Shown here in pieces: positions 27,333 through 36,445 of a stretch of DNA of 64,000 nucleotides (within the stretch, counting starts at the first letter, position 1; every line of letters starts with the position of its first letter). Source of the stretch: SZAS-103 sp038234715 (GTDB lineage: Bacteria; Pseudomonadota; Gammaproteobacteria; Xanthomonadales; Xanthomonadaceae); assembly GCA_038234715.1 (NCBI GenBank), contig JBBQTD010000010.1, positions 32,688 through 96,687 on the forward strand. Reading direction: 5' to 3'. The notes beneath the pieces are model-generated. The model had not been told where the DNA came from. It saw only the letters and a list, made by a program, of their open reading frames with translations, and searched no databases. A program made the translations under genes and the position numbers.

Positions 27333-29060
27333 ATGAGCACGCATTCCGTTGAAGAGATCAAGGCCGCCAGTCGGCGCCTGCGCGGCAGCCTGCTCGAATC
27401 GCTTGCGGATCCGGTCACCGGCGCGCTGCGCGACAGTGACCTGCCAGTGATCAAGTTCCATGGCAGCTACCAGCAGGACGATCGCGACGTGCGCGAGGAA
27501 CGCCGTCTCGCGCGGCTCGAACCCGCGCACAGTTTCATGATCCGCACGCGCACGCCCGGCGGCGTGGTGACGCCTGCGCAGTGGCTCAAGCTCGATGCGA
27601 TCGCAACGGCCCATGCCGAACGTGGCCTGCGCATTACCAGCCGCCAGGCGTTCCAGTTCCACGGCGTGATCAAGCGCGCGTTGAAATCCACCCTGCAGGC
27701 GATCAACGCCGCGTTGATCGATACCCTCGCTGCCTGCGGCGACGTGAACCGCAACGTCGTGGTGGCCGCAAATCCGCTGCATCCGCAGGTCCACGCGCAG
27801 ATCCAGGCCCTGGCCGAGGCGCTGTCCGCGCACCTGCTGCCGAACACCCGCGCGTACTACGAAATATGGCTCGACGAAAAACTGCTCGACGCAACCGGGG
27901 AAGAGGCTGAGCCGATCTACGGCGCGACCTATCTGCCGCGCAAGTTCAAGATCGGCTTCGCGGTACCGCCGATCAACGATGTGGACGTATTCGCACAGGA
28001 CCTGGGCTTCATCGCCACCGTCGAGGCGGGCGTGCTGACCGGCTACAACGTCTGCATCGGTGGCGGCATGGGCGCCACCCACGGCGATCCGGAAACCTAT
28101 CCCCGGCTTGCCAGTGTCATCGGCCATGTCGTGCCAGAGCAGGTCATCGCGGTTGCGCAAGCCGTGGTCACTGCCCAACGCGACTTCGGCAACCGTGACG
28201 TGCGCAAGCGCGCACGATTGAAATACACGATCGACGACCGTGGCCTGGACTGGTTCCGCGCGGAAGTGGAGCGTCGTGCCGGCTTTGCGCTCACGCCTGC
28301 GCACGACATCACGTTCACCCATAGCGGCGACCGCTTCGGCTGGATCGAGGGCGTGGATGGCAGCTGGCAATTGACCCTGCGCATCGTTGCCGGCCGCATC
28401 CAGGACCACCTTGGCCAGATGCATCGCAGCGGCCTGCGAGCGGTCGCCCAGGTACTTCTTGAATTGCATGCCGGCGAATTCCGGCTCACCGCTAACCAGA
28501 ATCTTGTCATTGCCGGACTGCCCGCAGCTGCACGCGCCACGATCGATGCCATCGTCCGGGACCACGCGCTCGACACACACGCGAAGGCCAAGCCGCTGCG
28601 CCTGCATGCAATGGCCTGCGTCGCGTTGCCGACCTGCGGTCTTGCGATGGCGGAGGCCGAACGCTACCTGCCTGAACTGCTCGACAAGGTGCAGGCACTG
28701 CTGATTCGCCACGGAATCGAGGATCGCGACATCCTGCTGCGCATTTCGGGTTGCCCGAACGGCTGCTCGCGGCCGTACCTCGGCGAGATCGGCCTGGTCG
28801 GCAAGGCGCCCGATCGCTACAACCTGATGCTTGGCGCGGACCGCAGCGGCCAGCGATTGAACACGCTGTATCGCGAAAACATCACCGAGGCGGACATCCT
28901 CGCCGCGCTCGATCCGCTGTTCGCGCAGTTCGCAGCGCAAGCGGACGCAACCCTGGGCTTCGGCGATTTCCTGATGCGCAGTGGCCTGCTGCGCAACGAC
29001 CTGCTTCGCAACAACGCAACCGCGGCACGAACGCCGATCCCGCTGGAGGTGATCCCATGA
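27333..29060 (+). CDS. cysI: Sulfite reductase hemoprotein CysI
   Basis: Siroheme and [4Fe-4S] subunit that reduces sulfite to sulfide. The 575 residues include RITSRQAFQFHGVIK, YLPRKFKIGFAVPPINDVDV and LTANQNLVIAG. The cluster-binding Cys are in ALPTCGLAMAEAE and RISGCPNGCSRPYLGEIGLVG. The length is like E. coli CysI (570). It follows cysJ and overlaps cysH by 4 bp. Confidence 0.97.
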   Translation: MSTHSVEEIKAASRRLRGSLLESLADPVTGALRDSDLPVIKFHGSYQQDDRDVREERRLARLEPAHSFMIRTRTPGGVVTPAQWLKLDAIATAHAERGLRITSRQAFQFHGVIKRALKSTLQAINAALIDTLAACGDVNRNVVVAANPLHPQVHAQIQALAEALSAHLLPNTRAYYEIWLDEKLLDATGEEAEPIYGATYLPRKFKIGFAVPPINDVDVFAQDLGFIATVEAGVLTGYNVCIGGGMGATHGDPETYPRLASVIGHVVPEQVIAVAQAVVTAQRDFGNRDVRKRARLKYTIDDRGLDWFRAEVERRAGFALTPAHDITFTHSGDRFGWIEGVDGSWQLTLRIVAGRIQDHLGQMHRSGLRAVAQVLLELHAGEFRLTANQNLVIAGLPAAARATIDAIVRDHALDTHAKAKPLRLHAMACVALPTCGLAMAEAERYLPELLDKVQALLIRHGIEDRDILLRISGCPNGCSRPYLGEIGLVGKAPDRYNLMLGADRSGQRLNTLYRENITEADILAALDPLFAQFAAQADATLGFGDFLMRSGLLRNDLLRNNATAARTPIPLEVIP

Positions 29061-29779
29061 GCTTGCCCGACCTCAAGAGTGCCGCAGCGGACGTGCGCGC
29101 ACGCACTGCGATCAATACCTGGCTGGACGGAATCGACGCAAGCGAGCGCATCGCCTGGGCATTGGACTCCCTGGCAGGCGCGCACGTGCTGTCGTCGAGC
29201 TTTGGCGCGCAGGCGGCGGTGTCGCTGCATCTTGCGACGCGTGCGCGTGCGGACATTCCAGTCGTCCTGATCGATACCGGATACCTGTTCCCCGAGACCC
29301 ATCGGTTTGCGGAAGAACTGCGCCATCGCCTCGCGCTGAACCTCAAGATCCATCGTCCGCGCCCGGAATCCGCGTGGGACGCTGCGCGCATCGAGGCTCT
29401 CGCCGACAGCGGCGCGACCACGATCGCCGATTACAACCGCGTGCACAAGGTCGAACCGATGCGCCGCGCACTCGAGCAGTTGCATGCCAGCACGTGGATC
29501 GCCGGCATCCGCCGCAGCCAGTCACTCAGCCGACGCAGCATCGACTACCTGGAATTGCGCGATGGTCGCTGGAAACTGCATCCACTCGCCGACTGGACCG
29601 ACCGCGACATCTGGCACTACATGCAACGCCACGACCTGCCCTACCACCCGCTGTGGCACGCAGGTTACGTATCGATCGGCGACGTCCACACCACGCGGCG
29701 CTGGCTGCCCGGCATGCGCGACGAGGACACCCGGTTCTTCGGGCTTGCGCGCGAGTGCGGCTTGCATGTGGGGAGTTGA
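29057..29779 (+). CDS. cysH: Phosphoadenosine phosphosulfate (PAPS) reductase CysH
   Basis: Reduces PAPS to sulfite with thioredoxin. The 240 residues contain the PP-loop SSSFGAQAAVSLHL, IDTGYLFPETHRFAEEL, KVEPMRRALEQL and the catalytic Cys near the C-terminus in ARECGLHVG. It lacks the paired Cys motifs (CC...CC) of APS reductases with an iron-sulfur cluster, so PAPS is the likely substrate. ATG 29057 overlaps the cysI stop. Confidence 0.95.
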   Translation: MSLPDLKSAAADVRARTAINTWLDGIDASERIAWALDSLAGAHVLSSSFGAQAAVSLHLATRARADIPVVLIDTGYLFPETHRFAEELRHRLALNLKIHRPRPESAWDAARIEALADSGATTIADYNRVHKVEPMRRALEQLHASTWIAGIRRSQSLSRRSIDYLELRDGRWKLHPLADWTDRDIWHYMQRHDLPYHPLWHAGYVSIGDVHTTRRWLPGMRDEDTRFFGLARECGLHVGS

Positions 29780-29810
29780 GACCTTGATGTCCCCCTTGCG
29801 GAAGACAATC

Positions 29811-29921
29811 TGAAGCCCCTCTCCCAATGCGCGAGCAACTCTCTTGAAGCCCCTCTCGCTTGGGGCGGGCAAGTGTCTTGAAGCCCCTCTCCCACCGGGA
29901 GAGGGGTTGGGGTGAGGGGCG
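29811..29921. repeat. REP-like palindrome, copy 2, with two partial tandem copies
   Basis: The element at 29882-29921 is identical over 40 bp to the one at 3861-3900, with a perfect 10-bp stem. Two truncated copies beginning TGAAGCCCCTCTC start at 29811 and 29844, giving three starts about 34 bp apart. It fills the space between cysH and the convergent cysB-like gene and may work as a bidirectional terminator or REP. Confidence 0.75.
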
Positions 29922-29977
29922 AACGTGGCAATGAGAACTGAACCTCGCGGCGCAGCGGCCTCGGATGTTGATGACCT

Positions 29978-30964
29978 TCAAACCGTAATCGTCTGACTCA
30001 ATTCCACCCACGTCGGCGGCCTTGGCCATTGCGCGGGTACATCGCCTGCCATTGCACGCCGCAGGTCATGGCGATCCAGCTGCGGCGCCAGCGCATGCAG
30101 CAGCGCCAGTGCATACGCACGCAACACGCGATCACGCGGCAACACCGCCCAGGTCACGCATTCGGGCAATTCCACCGGCGCTGCCAATGCGCACAGGTCC
30201 GCATCGTCGCGCACGCTGACCGCCATCTCCGCAAGGATCCCGACTCCCAGGCCGGCCCGAACATAGGTCTTGATCAGGTCGGCCTCGTGCGCGGTCATGG
30301 CGAGTTGCGCATGTAATCCGGCATTCGCAAACGTCCGTCGCAGCGACGACTCCGGCCGCAGCGACGAGTCGTAGCTCACCAGTGGCAGCGCCGCGAGTTC
30401 CCCGAGCGATGGCGCACGTCCGGCCACCGCAAGAGGATGCGCACGCGGCACCAGGACCACGCGACGCCATCGGTACAGCGGCACGGCAAGTCCACCGGTC
30501 GGCGGATCGCCCGCAGTACTGATCACCGCGAAGTCGGCATCGCCGCGCGCGACATGCGCGAGCACCTCGCCGTCTGCCGCGGGTTGCAGGTGCACGCTGA
30601 CCTGCGGGAAATCACGCTTGATCGCCGCGATCGCCGCCGGCAGCACATGCCGCGCCTGCGTATGTGTTGTGGCCAGCACCAATTTTCCCGTGTGCTCGCC
30701 GCGAGCGTTTGCCGCATAGGCGCGGATGTTCCCGGCCTCGGCCAACGTGCGTCGTGCGTGGTTGAGCACGTCCTCGCCCGACGCGGTGATCGCAACCAGG
30801 GCACGCCCCTTGCGCGCGAACAGCTGGAAACCAAGCTCGTCCTCGAGGAGCTTGAGTTGCTTGGACAGGCCGGGCTGGGTCGCGTGGACGCGTTCCGCGG
30901 CAAGGGTGATGTTAAGGCCCGAGTCGGCGATGGCGACGAGGTAGCGGAGTTGGGTGAGTGTCAT
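29978..30964 (-). CDS. cysB: LysR-family regulator, CysB-like
   Basis: A 328-residue LysR protein whose N-terminus MTLTQLRYLVAIADSGLNIT and QPGLSKQLKLLEDELGFQLFARKGR are characteristic of CysB/Cbl (the winged helix). The C-terminal co-inducer domain follows (ATTHTQARHVLPAAI, DADFAVISTAG, VRAGLGVGILAEMAV). CysB-type proteins sense O-acetylserine and sulfate status and activate cys genes; cysJIH lies next to it and cysG follows divergently. The Met at 30964 gives the family start; an extension to 30994 is possible. Confidence 0.88.
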   Translation of the reverse strand: MTLTQLRYLVAIADSGLNITLAAERVHATQPGLSKQLKLLEDELGFQLFARKGRALVAITASGEDVLNHARRTLAEAGNIRAYAANARGEHTGKLVLATTHTQARHVLPAAIAAIKRDFPQVSVHLQPAADGEVLAHVARGDADFAVISTAGDPPTGGLAVPLYRWRRVVLVPRAHPLAVAGRAPSLGELAALPLVSYDSSLRPESSLRRTFANAGLHAQLAMTAHEADLIKTYVRAGLGVGILAEMAVSVRDDADLCALAAPVELPECVTWAVLPRDRVLRAYALALLHALAPQLDRHDLRRAMAGDVPAQWPRPPTWVELSQTITV

Positions 30965-31247
30965 TTGTTCGTTCCCGAAGTTGGTCGCAGGCATGCAGTG
31001 CGCTCTCGCACATGCGTGGACACCACATCGGGAGACAACACAAGGACATCGGCTCGAATCCTGGTCGGGGCAGCGCGCTGAAATAACGCGGTCATCGCAG
31101 CCCGAAACTATCCGATCGCCGCCGCGGCGTCCAGCTAGCCCGATGAATGCACTTATGCAAACAAGGAATGAGTCGAGGCGATTTGCTCACTTCCGAAGCC
31201 CCGTGGCAATGGCCTAGCTTAATGGCTTGCCCCCGGATTTCCTGCAC

Positions 31248-32696
31248 ATGAGCCCTGCACTGTTCCCCATCTTCGTCGACCTGCGTGGTCGCCCGGTGCT
31301 TGTCGTCGGCGGTGGCCAGGTGGCCGAGCGCAAGGTCGAGGCGCTGCTGGGTGCAGGTGCGCAAGTCCGCGTTGGTTCGCCGGCGCTCACGCCCGGGCTG
31401 CGCAGGCAGCTTGCGACAGGGCGCATCGCGCACCTGCGCGGCACGTTCGTCGAGGAATGGCTGGACGATGCATGGCTGGTGATCGCCGCGACCGACGATG
31501 CAGCGGTCAATCGCAGCGTGGCCAGCGCGGCCGCCGCGCGCAGGCTTCTGGTCAACGTGGTGGATGACGTTGCACTCTCCGGGTTCCACGTTCCCGCCGT
31601 CGTGCAACGCGGCCCGGTACAGGTCGCGATTTCCAGTGGTGGCGCAGCGCCCATGCTCGCGCGCCACCTGCGCGAGAAGCTCGAAACCCTGCTCGACGAC
31701 TCACTCGGCGCATTGGCCAGCCTTCTTGCGCGGCGTCGCGATGCAATCCGCTTGCGCTTTCCGGTTTTGCAGGCGCGCCGCCAATTCTTCGACCGCTTGT
31801 TGTCCGGCCCATTGCAAAGGCAGTTGCGCCATGGCCAGTACAGCCTCGCCGAAGCCGCCTTCGACACCGCGTTGAACCAGTCCGTCGCAACGCCATCGGG
31901 CAGCGTCGCGCTGGTGGGCGCCGGTCCCGGCGATCCAGGACTGCTGACCCTGAGCGCACTGCGCGTGCTCAACGAAGCCGATGTGATCCTGCACGACCGG
32001 CTGGTCGCTCCCGAAGTGATCGCGCTCGCGCGACGCGACGCGATGCGCATCGATGTCGGCAAGCAAGCTGGTGGGCGCCAGATGAGCCAGTCGCAGATCC
32101 AAGCGCTGATGCTCGAACACGCACGCGACGGCAAACGCGTCGTGCGCCTCAAAGGGGGCGACCCATTCGTGTTTGGTCGCGGCGGCGAGGAGCTCGAATT
32201 CCTGCGCGCCAATGGCATCGACTACGAAGTCGTTCCCGGCATGACCGCCGCCATCGCATGCGCAGCGTATGCCGGCGTGCCGCTCACGCATCGCGAGCAT
32301 GCGCAATCGCTGCGCTTCGTGACCGCGCATTGCAAGGATTCGCTCGACACGCTCGACTGGCAATCGCTCGCTGCCGCAAGGCAGACACTCGCCGTTTACA
32401 TGGGCGTGTCAGGACTCGCTTCATTGCGGTCGCGCCTGCTCGCGAACGGCCGCGATCCGGCAACGCCATTCGCACTCATCGAAAACGGCTCGCGTCCGCA
32501 GCAACGCGTCATCGTCGGCACCCTGGCCACGCTATGCGATCGCGCCGCTACCCATGCGGTGCAGTCCCCTGCATTGCTGATCTTCGGCGAGGTCGCAGCA
32601 CTCGCGGAATCGTTGCACTGGTTCGGTGCGCCGCCGCTGGGTGCAATCCCCGAAGCAGAAGAACATGGCGTGCCCGCATTGACGCGCGCTGCCTGA
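31248..32696 (+). CDS. cysG: Siroheme synthase CysG (trifunctional)
   Basis: Makes siroheme, the CysI cofactor. The N-terminal domain (about residues 1-205) is the precorrin-2 dehydrogenase/ferrochelatase: LFPIFVDLRGRPVLVVGGGQVAERKVE-like and ISSGGAAPMLARHLREKLE. The C-terminal domain (about 210-482) is uroporphyrinogen III methyltransferase: VALVGAGPGDPGLLTL, LKGGDPFVFGRGGEE and EVVPGMTAAIACAAYAGVPLTHR. ATG 31248 was preferred to TTG 31227. It ends 3 bp from the convergent photolyase gene. Confidence 0.96.
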   Translation: MSPALFPIFVDLRGRPVLVVGGGQVAERKVEALLGAGAQVRVGSPALTPGLRRQLATGRIAHLRGTFVEEWLDDAWLVIAATDDAAVNRSVASAAAARRLLVNVVDDVALSGFHVPAVVQRGPVQVAISSGGAAPMLARHLREKLETLLDDSLGALASLLARRRDAIRLRFPVLQARRQFFDRLLSGPLQRQLRHGQYSLAEAAFDTALNQSVATPSGSVALVGAGPGDPGLLTLSALRVLNEADVILHDRLVAPEVIALARRDAMRIDVGKQAGGRQMSQSQIQALMLEHARDGKRVVRLKGGDPFVFGRGGEELEFLRANGIDYEVVPGMTAAIACAAYAGVPLTHREHAQSLRFVTAHCKDSLDTLDWQSLAAARQTLAVYMGVSGLASLRSRLLANGRDPATPFALIENGSRPQQRVIVGTLATLCDRAATHAVQSPALLIFGEVAALAESLHWFGAPPLGAIPEAEEHGVPALTRAA

Positions 32697-32699
32697 GCA

Positions 32700-34133
32700 T
32701 CAACGCTCGCTAGCACCTGGCTTCGACTCTGCGTACGCACGCAACGCCGCCGCGCGACTTGCCTTGAGATCGACCATCGGCGACCGCGGATAGCCTGGCG
32801 CATGCCGCGCCAGCTGCTCCGGATATTTCCATGGCTCGAACAGCGCCGGTGCAGGCAATCCAGCAAGCTCCGGTAGCCATTGCCGCACGTAGTTGCCCAA
32901 TGGATCGAAGCGCATAGCCTGTGCCACCGGATTGAACACGCGAAAATAAGGCGCCGCGTCCGCTCCGGTTCCCGCAGTCCATTGCCAACCCTGCGTATTG
33001 TTCGCGAGGTCCGCATCCACCAGCGTGTCCCAGAACCAGCGCGCGCCGTGCAGCCAGTGCAAGCGCAGGTTCTTGGTGAGGAAACTCGCGACGACCATGC
33101 GCACGCGGTTGTGCATCCAGCCGGTTTGCCAGAGCTGGCGCATGCCAGCGTCTACCAGCGGAACGCCGGTGCGTCCGCGCTGCCATGCACCGAGAATCCC
33201 TGCATCCGGCTCAGCCCATTCCAGGCGATCGAAGCGCGGATTGAGATTCGCATCGGTGCAGTGTGGAAAGTGATACATCAGGTGGTGCGAGAATTCACGC
33301 CAACCGAGTTCGCGGATGAACCCGTTGCAGTTCGTGAGCGCGCGCGGATCGTGTTGCGCCGACAGCAGCGTGTGCATGATGCGGCCGGGCGCGATTTCGC
33401 CGAAGTGCAGGTGCGGCGACAGCAGCGACGTGCCATCCATGTCCGGTCGATCGCGCATGTCCAGGTAACGATCGCGCAGCGCGCCCGTGCACTTTGCAAG
33501 GCGGGCCTGCGCGCCCCGCTCGCCAGGCGTCCAGTTGTCCCAGAACCCCGTATCCCAGGACGGGACTGGCGCGGGAATCAATGCATCGATGCAGGCAGAC
33601 GCGAGCGACGCATCGACCGCTGCAAGTTCGCGAATCGAGGTCGCTGCGGATGGAACGAGTTGCGCGCTCGCAGTGCGCCAGAAGGGCGTGAACACGCGAT
33701 ACGGGTCGCCCCGTTGCGTCGCGACCGTCCACGGTTCGCACAACAAGGCGCTGTTGTGGCTCTCGACATGCACGCCGCGTGCGCGCAAGGCCTTCTTCAC
33801 TGCCGCATCGCGCGTGATCGCGGCAGGCTCGTAGCGCCGGCTCCAGTACACCGCCTCGGCGCCTGTCTCCTCAACCAACCGTTCCAGCGCATCGAGGCTC
33901 GGCCCTGCCCGCAGGATCAGTCGCGACCCATGCGAACGCAACGCGCCATCGAATGCAGCCAGCGAACGTCGCAACCACGCGAGCGACGCGCCACCGGGTG
34001 CCCACGGCGCTTCCTCTTCGGGCGCATGCACGTACACCGGCACGATGCGATGCCCCGCGCGCAACGCGGATTGCAATGCAGGATGGTCGTCCAGGCGCAG
34101 GTCGCGCCGGAACCAGAGCAATGCTGTCGACAT
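32700..34133 (-). CDS. phrB: Deoxyribodipyrimidine photolyase (class I)
   Basis: Light-driven repair of cyclobutane pyrimidine dimers. The 477 residues have the N-terminal antenna-binding domain (LLWFRRDLRLDDHPAL, VYWSRRYEP) and the FAD domain (GTSLLSPHLHFGEIAP, ELGWREFSHHLMYHFP, GRTGVPLVDAGMRQLWQTGW, MHNRVRMVVASFLTKNL). The signature WQWTAGTGADAAPYFRVFNP matches photolyase rather than cryptochrome-DASH. The start ATG 34133 gives the standard MSTALLWFRRDLR. Confidence 0.95.
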   Translation of the reverse strand: MSTALLWFRRDLRLDDHPALQSALRAGHRIVPVYVHAPEEEAPWAPGGASLAWLRRSLAAFDGALRSHGSRLILRAGPSLDALERLVEETGAEAVYWSRRYEPAAITRDAAVKKALRARGVHVESHNSALLCEPWTVATQRGDPYRVFTPFWRTASAQLVPSAATSIRELAAVDASLASACIDALIPAPVPSWDTGFWDNWTPGERGAQARLAKCTGALRDRYLDMRDRPDMDGTSLLSPHLHFGEIAPGRIMHTLLSAQHDPRALTNCNGFIRELGWREFSHHLMYHFPHCTDANLNPRFDRLEWAEPDAGILGAWQRGRTGVPLVDAGMRQLWQTGWMHNRVRMVVASFLTKNLRLHWLHGARWFWDTLVDADLANNTQGWQWTAGTGADAAPYFRVFNPVAQAMRFDPLGNYVRQWLPELAGLPAPALFEPWKYPEQLARHAPGYPRSPMVDLKASRAAALRAYAESKPGASER

Positions 34134-34189
34134 GCTGCGTCCTTGCGGCGCAACGCTGCGCCATCAATGGCAGCGTGCACCTGCCGGCG

Positions 34190-35278
34190 TCAATCCTCGG
34201 TGAAGCGCACGCGCCGCGTGATCGAACACGTCAGTTCATACGAGATCGTGCCGGCCGCTGCGGCGATCTCCTCGGCGGGCAATTGCGGCCCCCACAGCAC
34301 GACGGGATCGCCAACGCGCGCATCCGGCGCGCCGCGCAGGTCCAGCGTCATCAGGTCCATCGACACGCGCCCGACCAGCGGCACGCGCACGCCGCCAACC
34401 AGCACAGGCGTTCCCGATGGCACGCTGCGCGGATAGCCATCGCCATAGCCGATCGCAGCCACGCCAATGTCCATGTCTTCGGGGCAGGTCCAGGTTGCCG
34501 AGTAGCCCACCGGCTCGCCCCTGGCCACGCGGTTGATCGCGATCAGCCGCGTTGCGAGGGTCATCGCGGGACGCAGTCCGAAATCAGCGCCGGTCTTGGC
34601 CTCGACCACCGACAGTCCATACAAGGCGCCACCCGCGCGCACCCAGTCCGCATGCGCGGCCGGCCAGCCAAGCACCCCTGCGGAATTCGCAAGCGACCGC
34701 AGCGTGCCCGCGTCGGCCATCGCTTCGAACAACGCGATTTGCGCATGCGTTTGCGCGCCATCGAACGCGTCGGAACTCGCGAAATGCGTCATCAGCGCGA
34801 TCTCGGGCGCGACGTTGGGCAATGCCGCCAGCCGCGCACGGATCGCGTGTGCGCGCTCTGCGGGAAATCCAAGCCGGTGCATGCCGGTGTCGAGTTTCAG
34901 CCATACCCGCAGCGGCTTCGCGGTCGCGGGGGCAACCGCGGCGTCGGCATCGAGCATCAGCAACTGGCTTTCGTGATGCACTACCGTGTCCACATCCAGC
35001 GTGCGCAGCAGCGCCAGGTCCGACCCGTCGTCGAAGCCCGACAGCAGCACCACCCGATTCGACAACCCGGCCGCACGGATCCGCTCGGCATCCGCCAACG
35101 CCGCCACGCCGAACGCATCCGCGCCAGCCAACGCGCGCGCCACCCTTTCAAGCCCATGCCCATAGCCATCGGCCTTCACGACAGCCATCACCTTGCTGTG
35201 CGGCGCAAGCGCACGCACCCGGGCGAGATTGTGGCGCAATGCCTGGATATGGATGGTGGCGCAGGTCGGTCGGCTCAT
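34190..35278 (-). CDS. alr: Alanine racemase
   Basis: PLP enzyme that makes D-alanine for peptidoglycan. The Schiff-base lysine is in MAVVKADGYGHGLERVA. The catalytic tyrosine of the second strand lies in PVGYSATWTC, and IGYGDGYPRSVPSGTPVLVGG and GRVSMDLMTLDL are family motifs. The 362 residues are typical. It lies 56 bp upstream of the photolyase gene on the same strand. A biosynthetic (Alr) rather than catabolic (DadX) role is not determined, since no dadA is adjacent. Confidence 0.95.
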   Translation of the reverse strand: MSRPTCATIHIQALRHNLARVRALAPHSKVMAVVKADGYGHGLERVARALAGADAFGVAALADAERIRAAGLSNRVVLLSGFDDGSDLALLRTLDVDTVVHHESQLLMLDADAAVAPATAKPLRVWLKLDTGMHRLGFPAERAHAIRARLAALPNVAPEIALMTHFASSDAFDGAQTHAQIALFEAMADAGTLRSLANSAGVLGWPAAHADWVRAGGALYGLSVVEAKTGADFGLRPAMTLATRLIAINRVARGEPVGYSATWTCPEDMDIGVAAIGYGDGYPRSVPSGTPVLVGGVRVPLVGRVSMDLMTLDLRGAPDARVGDPVVLWGPQLPAEEIAAAAGTISYELTCSITRRVRFTED

Positions 35279-35570
35279 GCGGGTATGTTAGCAATGCATC
35301 GCCGTGCGCCGTGGCCGCGCGAGACGCAAGGGTGCGGGCGACGACTGCAGACGCCTGCTGCAAGACAGGGCGCGGTCGGTGCGGGGCCGGCACGTGGGAT
35401 GGGCGTGGGCTGCGAAAACACAGCGGTTTGCGCGGCCGACACCGGCATGCCCGGAAAAAAAGACGATGGGGAAAAGGAAGAGCGGGATAATTTGGACTGC
35501 AGGGTCAGTCCCAGCCTGCATTCGGCAGTTGCGAAGCAGATTCGTCCACGCGCGTCCCCTGCAGAGACGT

Positions 35571-35576
35571 CATAAT
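35571..35576 (+). promoter_or_regulatory. -10-like element upstream of the exported-protein gene
   Basis: CATAAT lies 26 bp before ATG 35603, without a convincing -35. A second -10-like GATAAT occurs near 35487. The rest of the 324-bp gap 35279-35602 (between alr and this gene) shows no gene or hairpin I can support. Confidence 0.3.
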
Positions 35577-35602
35577 TGCGCAGTCGTCCTGCAGGAAACC
35601 CC

Positions 35603-36445
35603 ATGCGCTCCCATCCCTTCGCCGCCTCGCTCGGCGCGATGCTGCTGCTCGCCCCGCTTTCCGCCACCGCCACCGAACCGCGCGGTTACACGCCGCAGGA
35701 CGCTGCCACCGCCGCCGCGCTGCCGATCGAGATTGTTGCGCCCGCGCAGATCGAGCCGCAGCTGGCCGATGCCGGCGCGCCGATCATCTTCACGTCCAAT
35801 GGCCGCCTTCCGGGAATGGGCTGGGGCGGAACCATCGGTGTCAACGTCGCTGGTGGACTGATCGCGAGCGTCATCATCTCCGCTGCAATGAAGTCTGCTG
35901 CCAGGGATGCCGCTCGCGACATGCATGCGCGCATGCTCTCCGAAGGATGCAACCTCGACGCCGCCCAGCCAATCGTGGGTGCACTGCAGGCTGCGATCAC
36001 CACCGCATGGCCCGGCGCGCAGGTACGGACTGTCGTAACGCCAGCCTCGCAGATCAAATCGACAGTCCTCGACACCACAACGCCGCGCTACGTGTTCCGG
36101 GTGTCGCCGGGCGTGTCGTACGACGGGTCGGAAGTCGTCACCACGATCGACGCCGACGCCTATCCCGCCCAAGCGGGGACTTCGAAGGCCGTGCACGAAC
36201 CCGCATGGCATGACACGCTGATCCTCGTCAGCGACGCCCACATCATTCCGCCCAAGTCACAAGCGGACATCGATAGCCTCGTCGCGGCGGAAAACGCGCG
36301 CTACGACGCGCTCGACCTTGGCCCGAAGATTGCAGGTTGCCAAACACGTCATAGCGGTCGTACGAATCGCGCACGTCCGTGCCGCCTTGGGCCGCGATGT
36401 CGGTCTGCACCAGTCGACCCGCCTCGTCGTACGTGTAAGTCGTGA
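35603..36445 (+). pseudogene. Exported protein of unknown function, 3' end replaced
   Basis: The start ATG 35603 has AGGA upstream. The N-terminus is a Sec signal peptide (MRSHPFAASLGAMLLLAPLSATA). A glycine-rich membrane-like or lipid-facing stretch (GGTIGVNVAGGLIASVIISAAM) sits near residue 80. The mature part reads as a normal soluble protein to about residue 243 (ARYDALDLGPK). From about 36330 the frame runs into the antisense of the RHS gene 3' end and the remaining residues are Arg/Pro/Cys-rich shadow sequence. The native C-terminus is therefore missing, and this is probably a truncated gene. I do not recognise the family. Confidence 0.6.

Noticed and set aside
26217..28940. 907-codon minus-strand frame across cysJ and cysI
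   Set aside because: Antisense to conserved sulfite reductase genes, with no recognisable motif.
31045..31085. tRNA-like 3' end (GGCTCGAATCCTGG)
   Set aside because: No matching acceptor stem, D arm or anticodon arm could be built around it.
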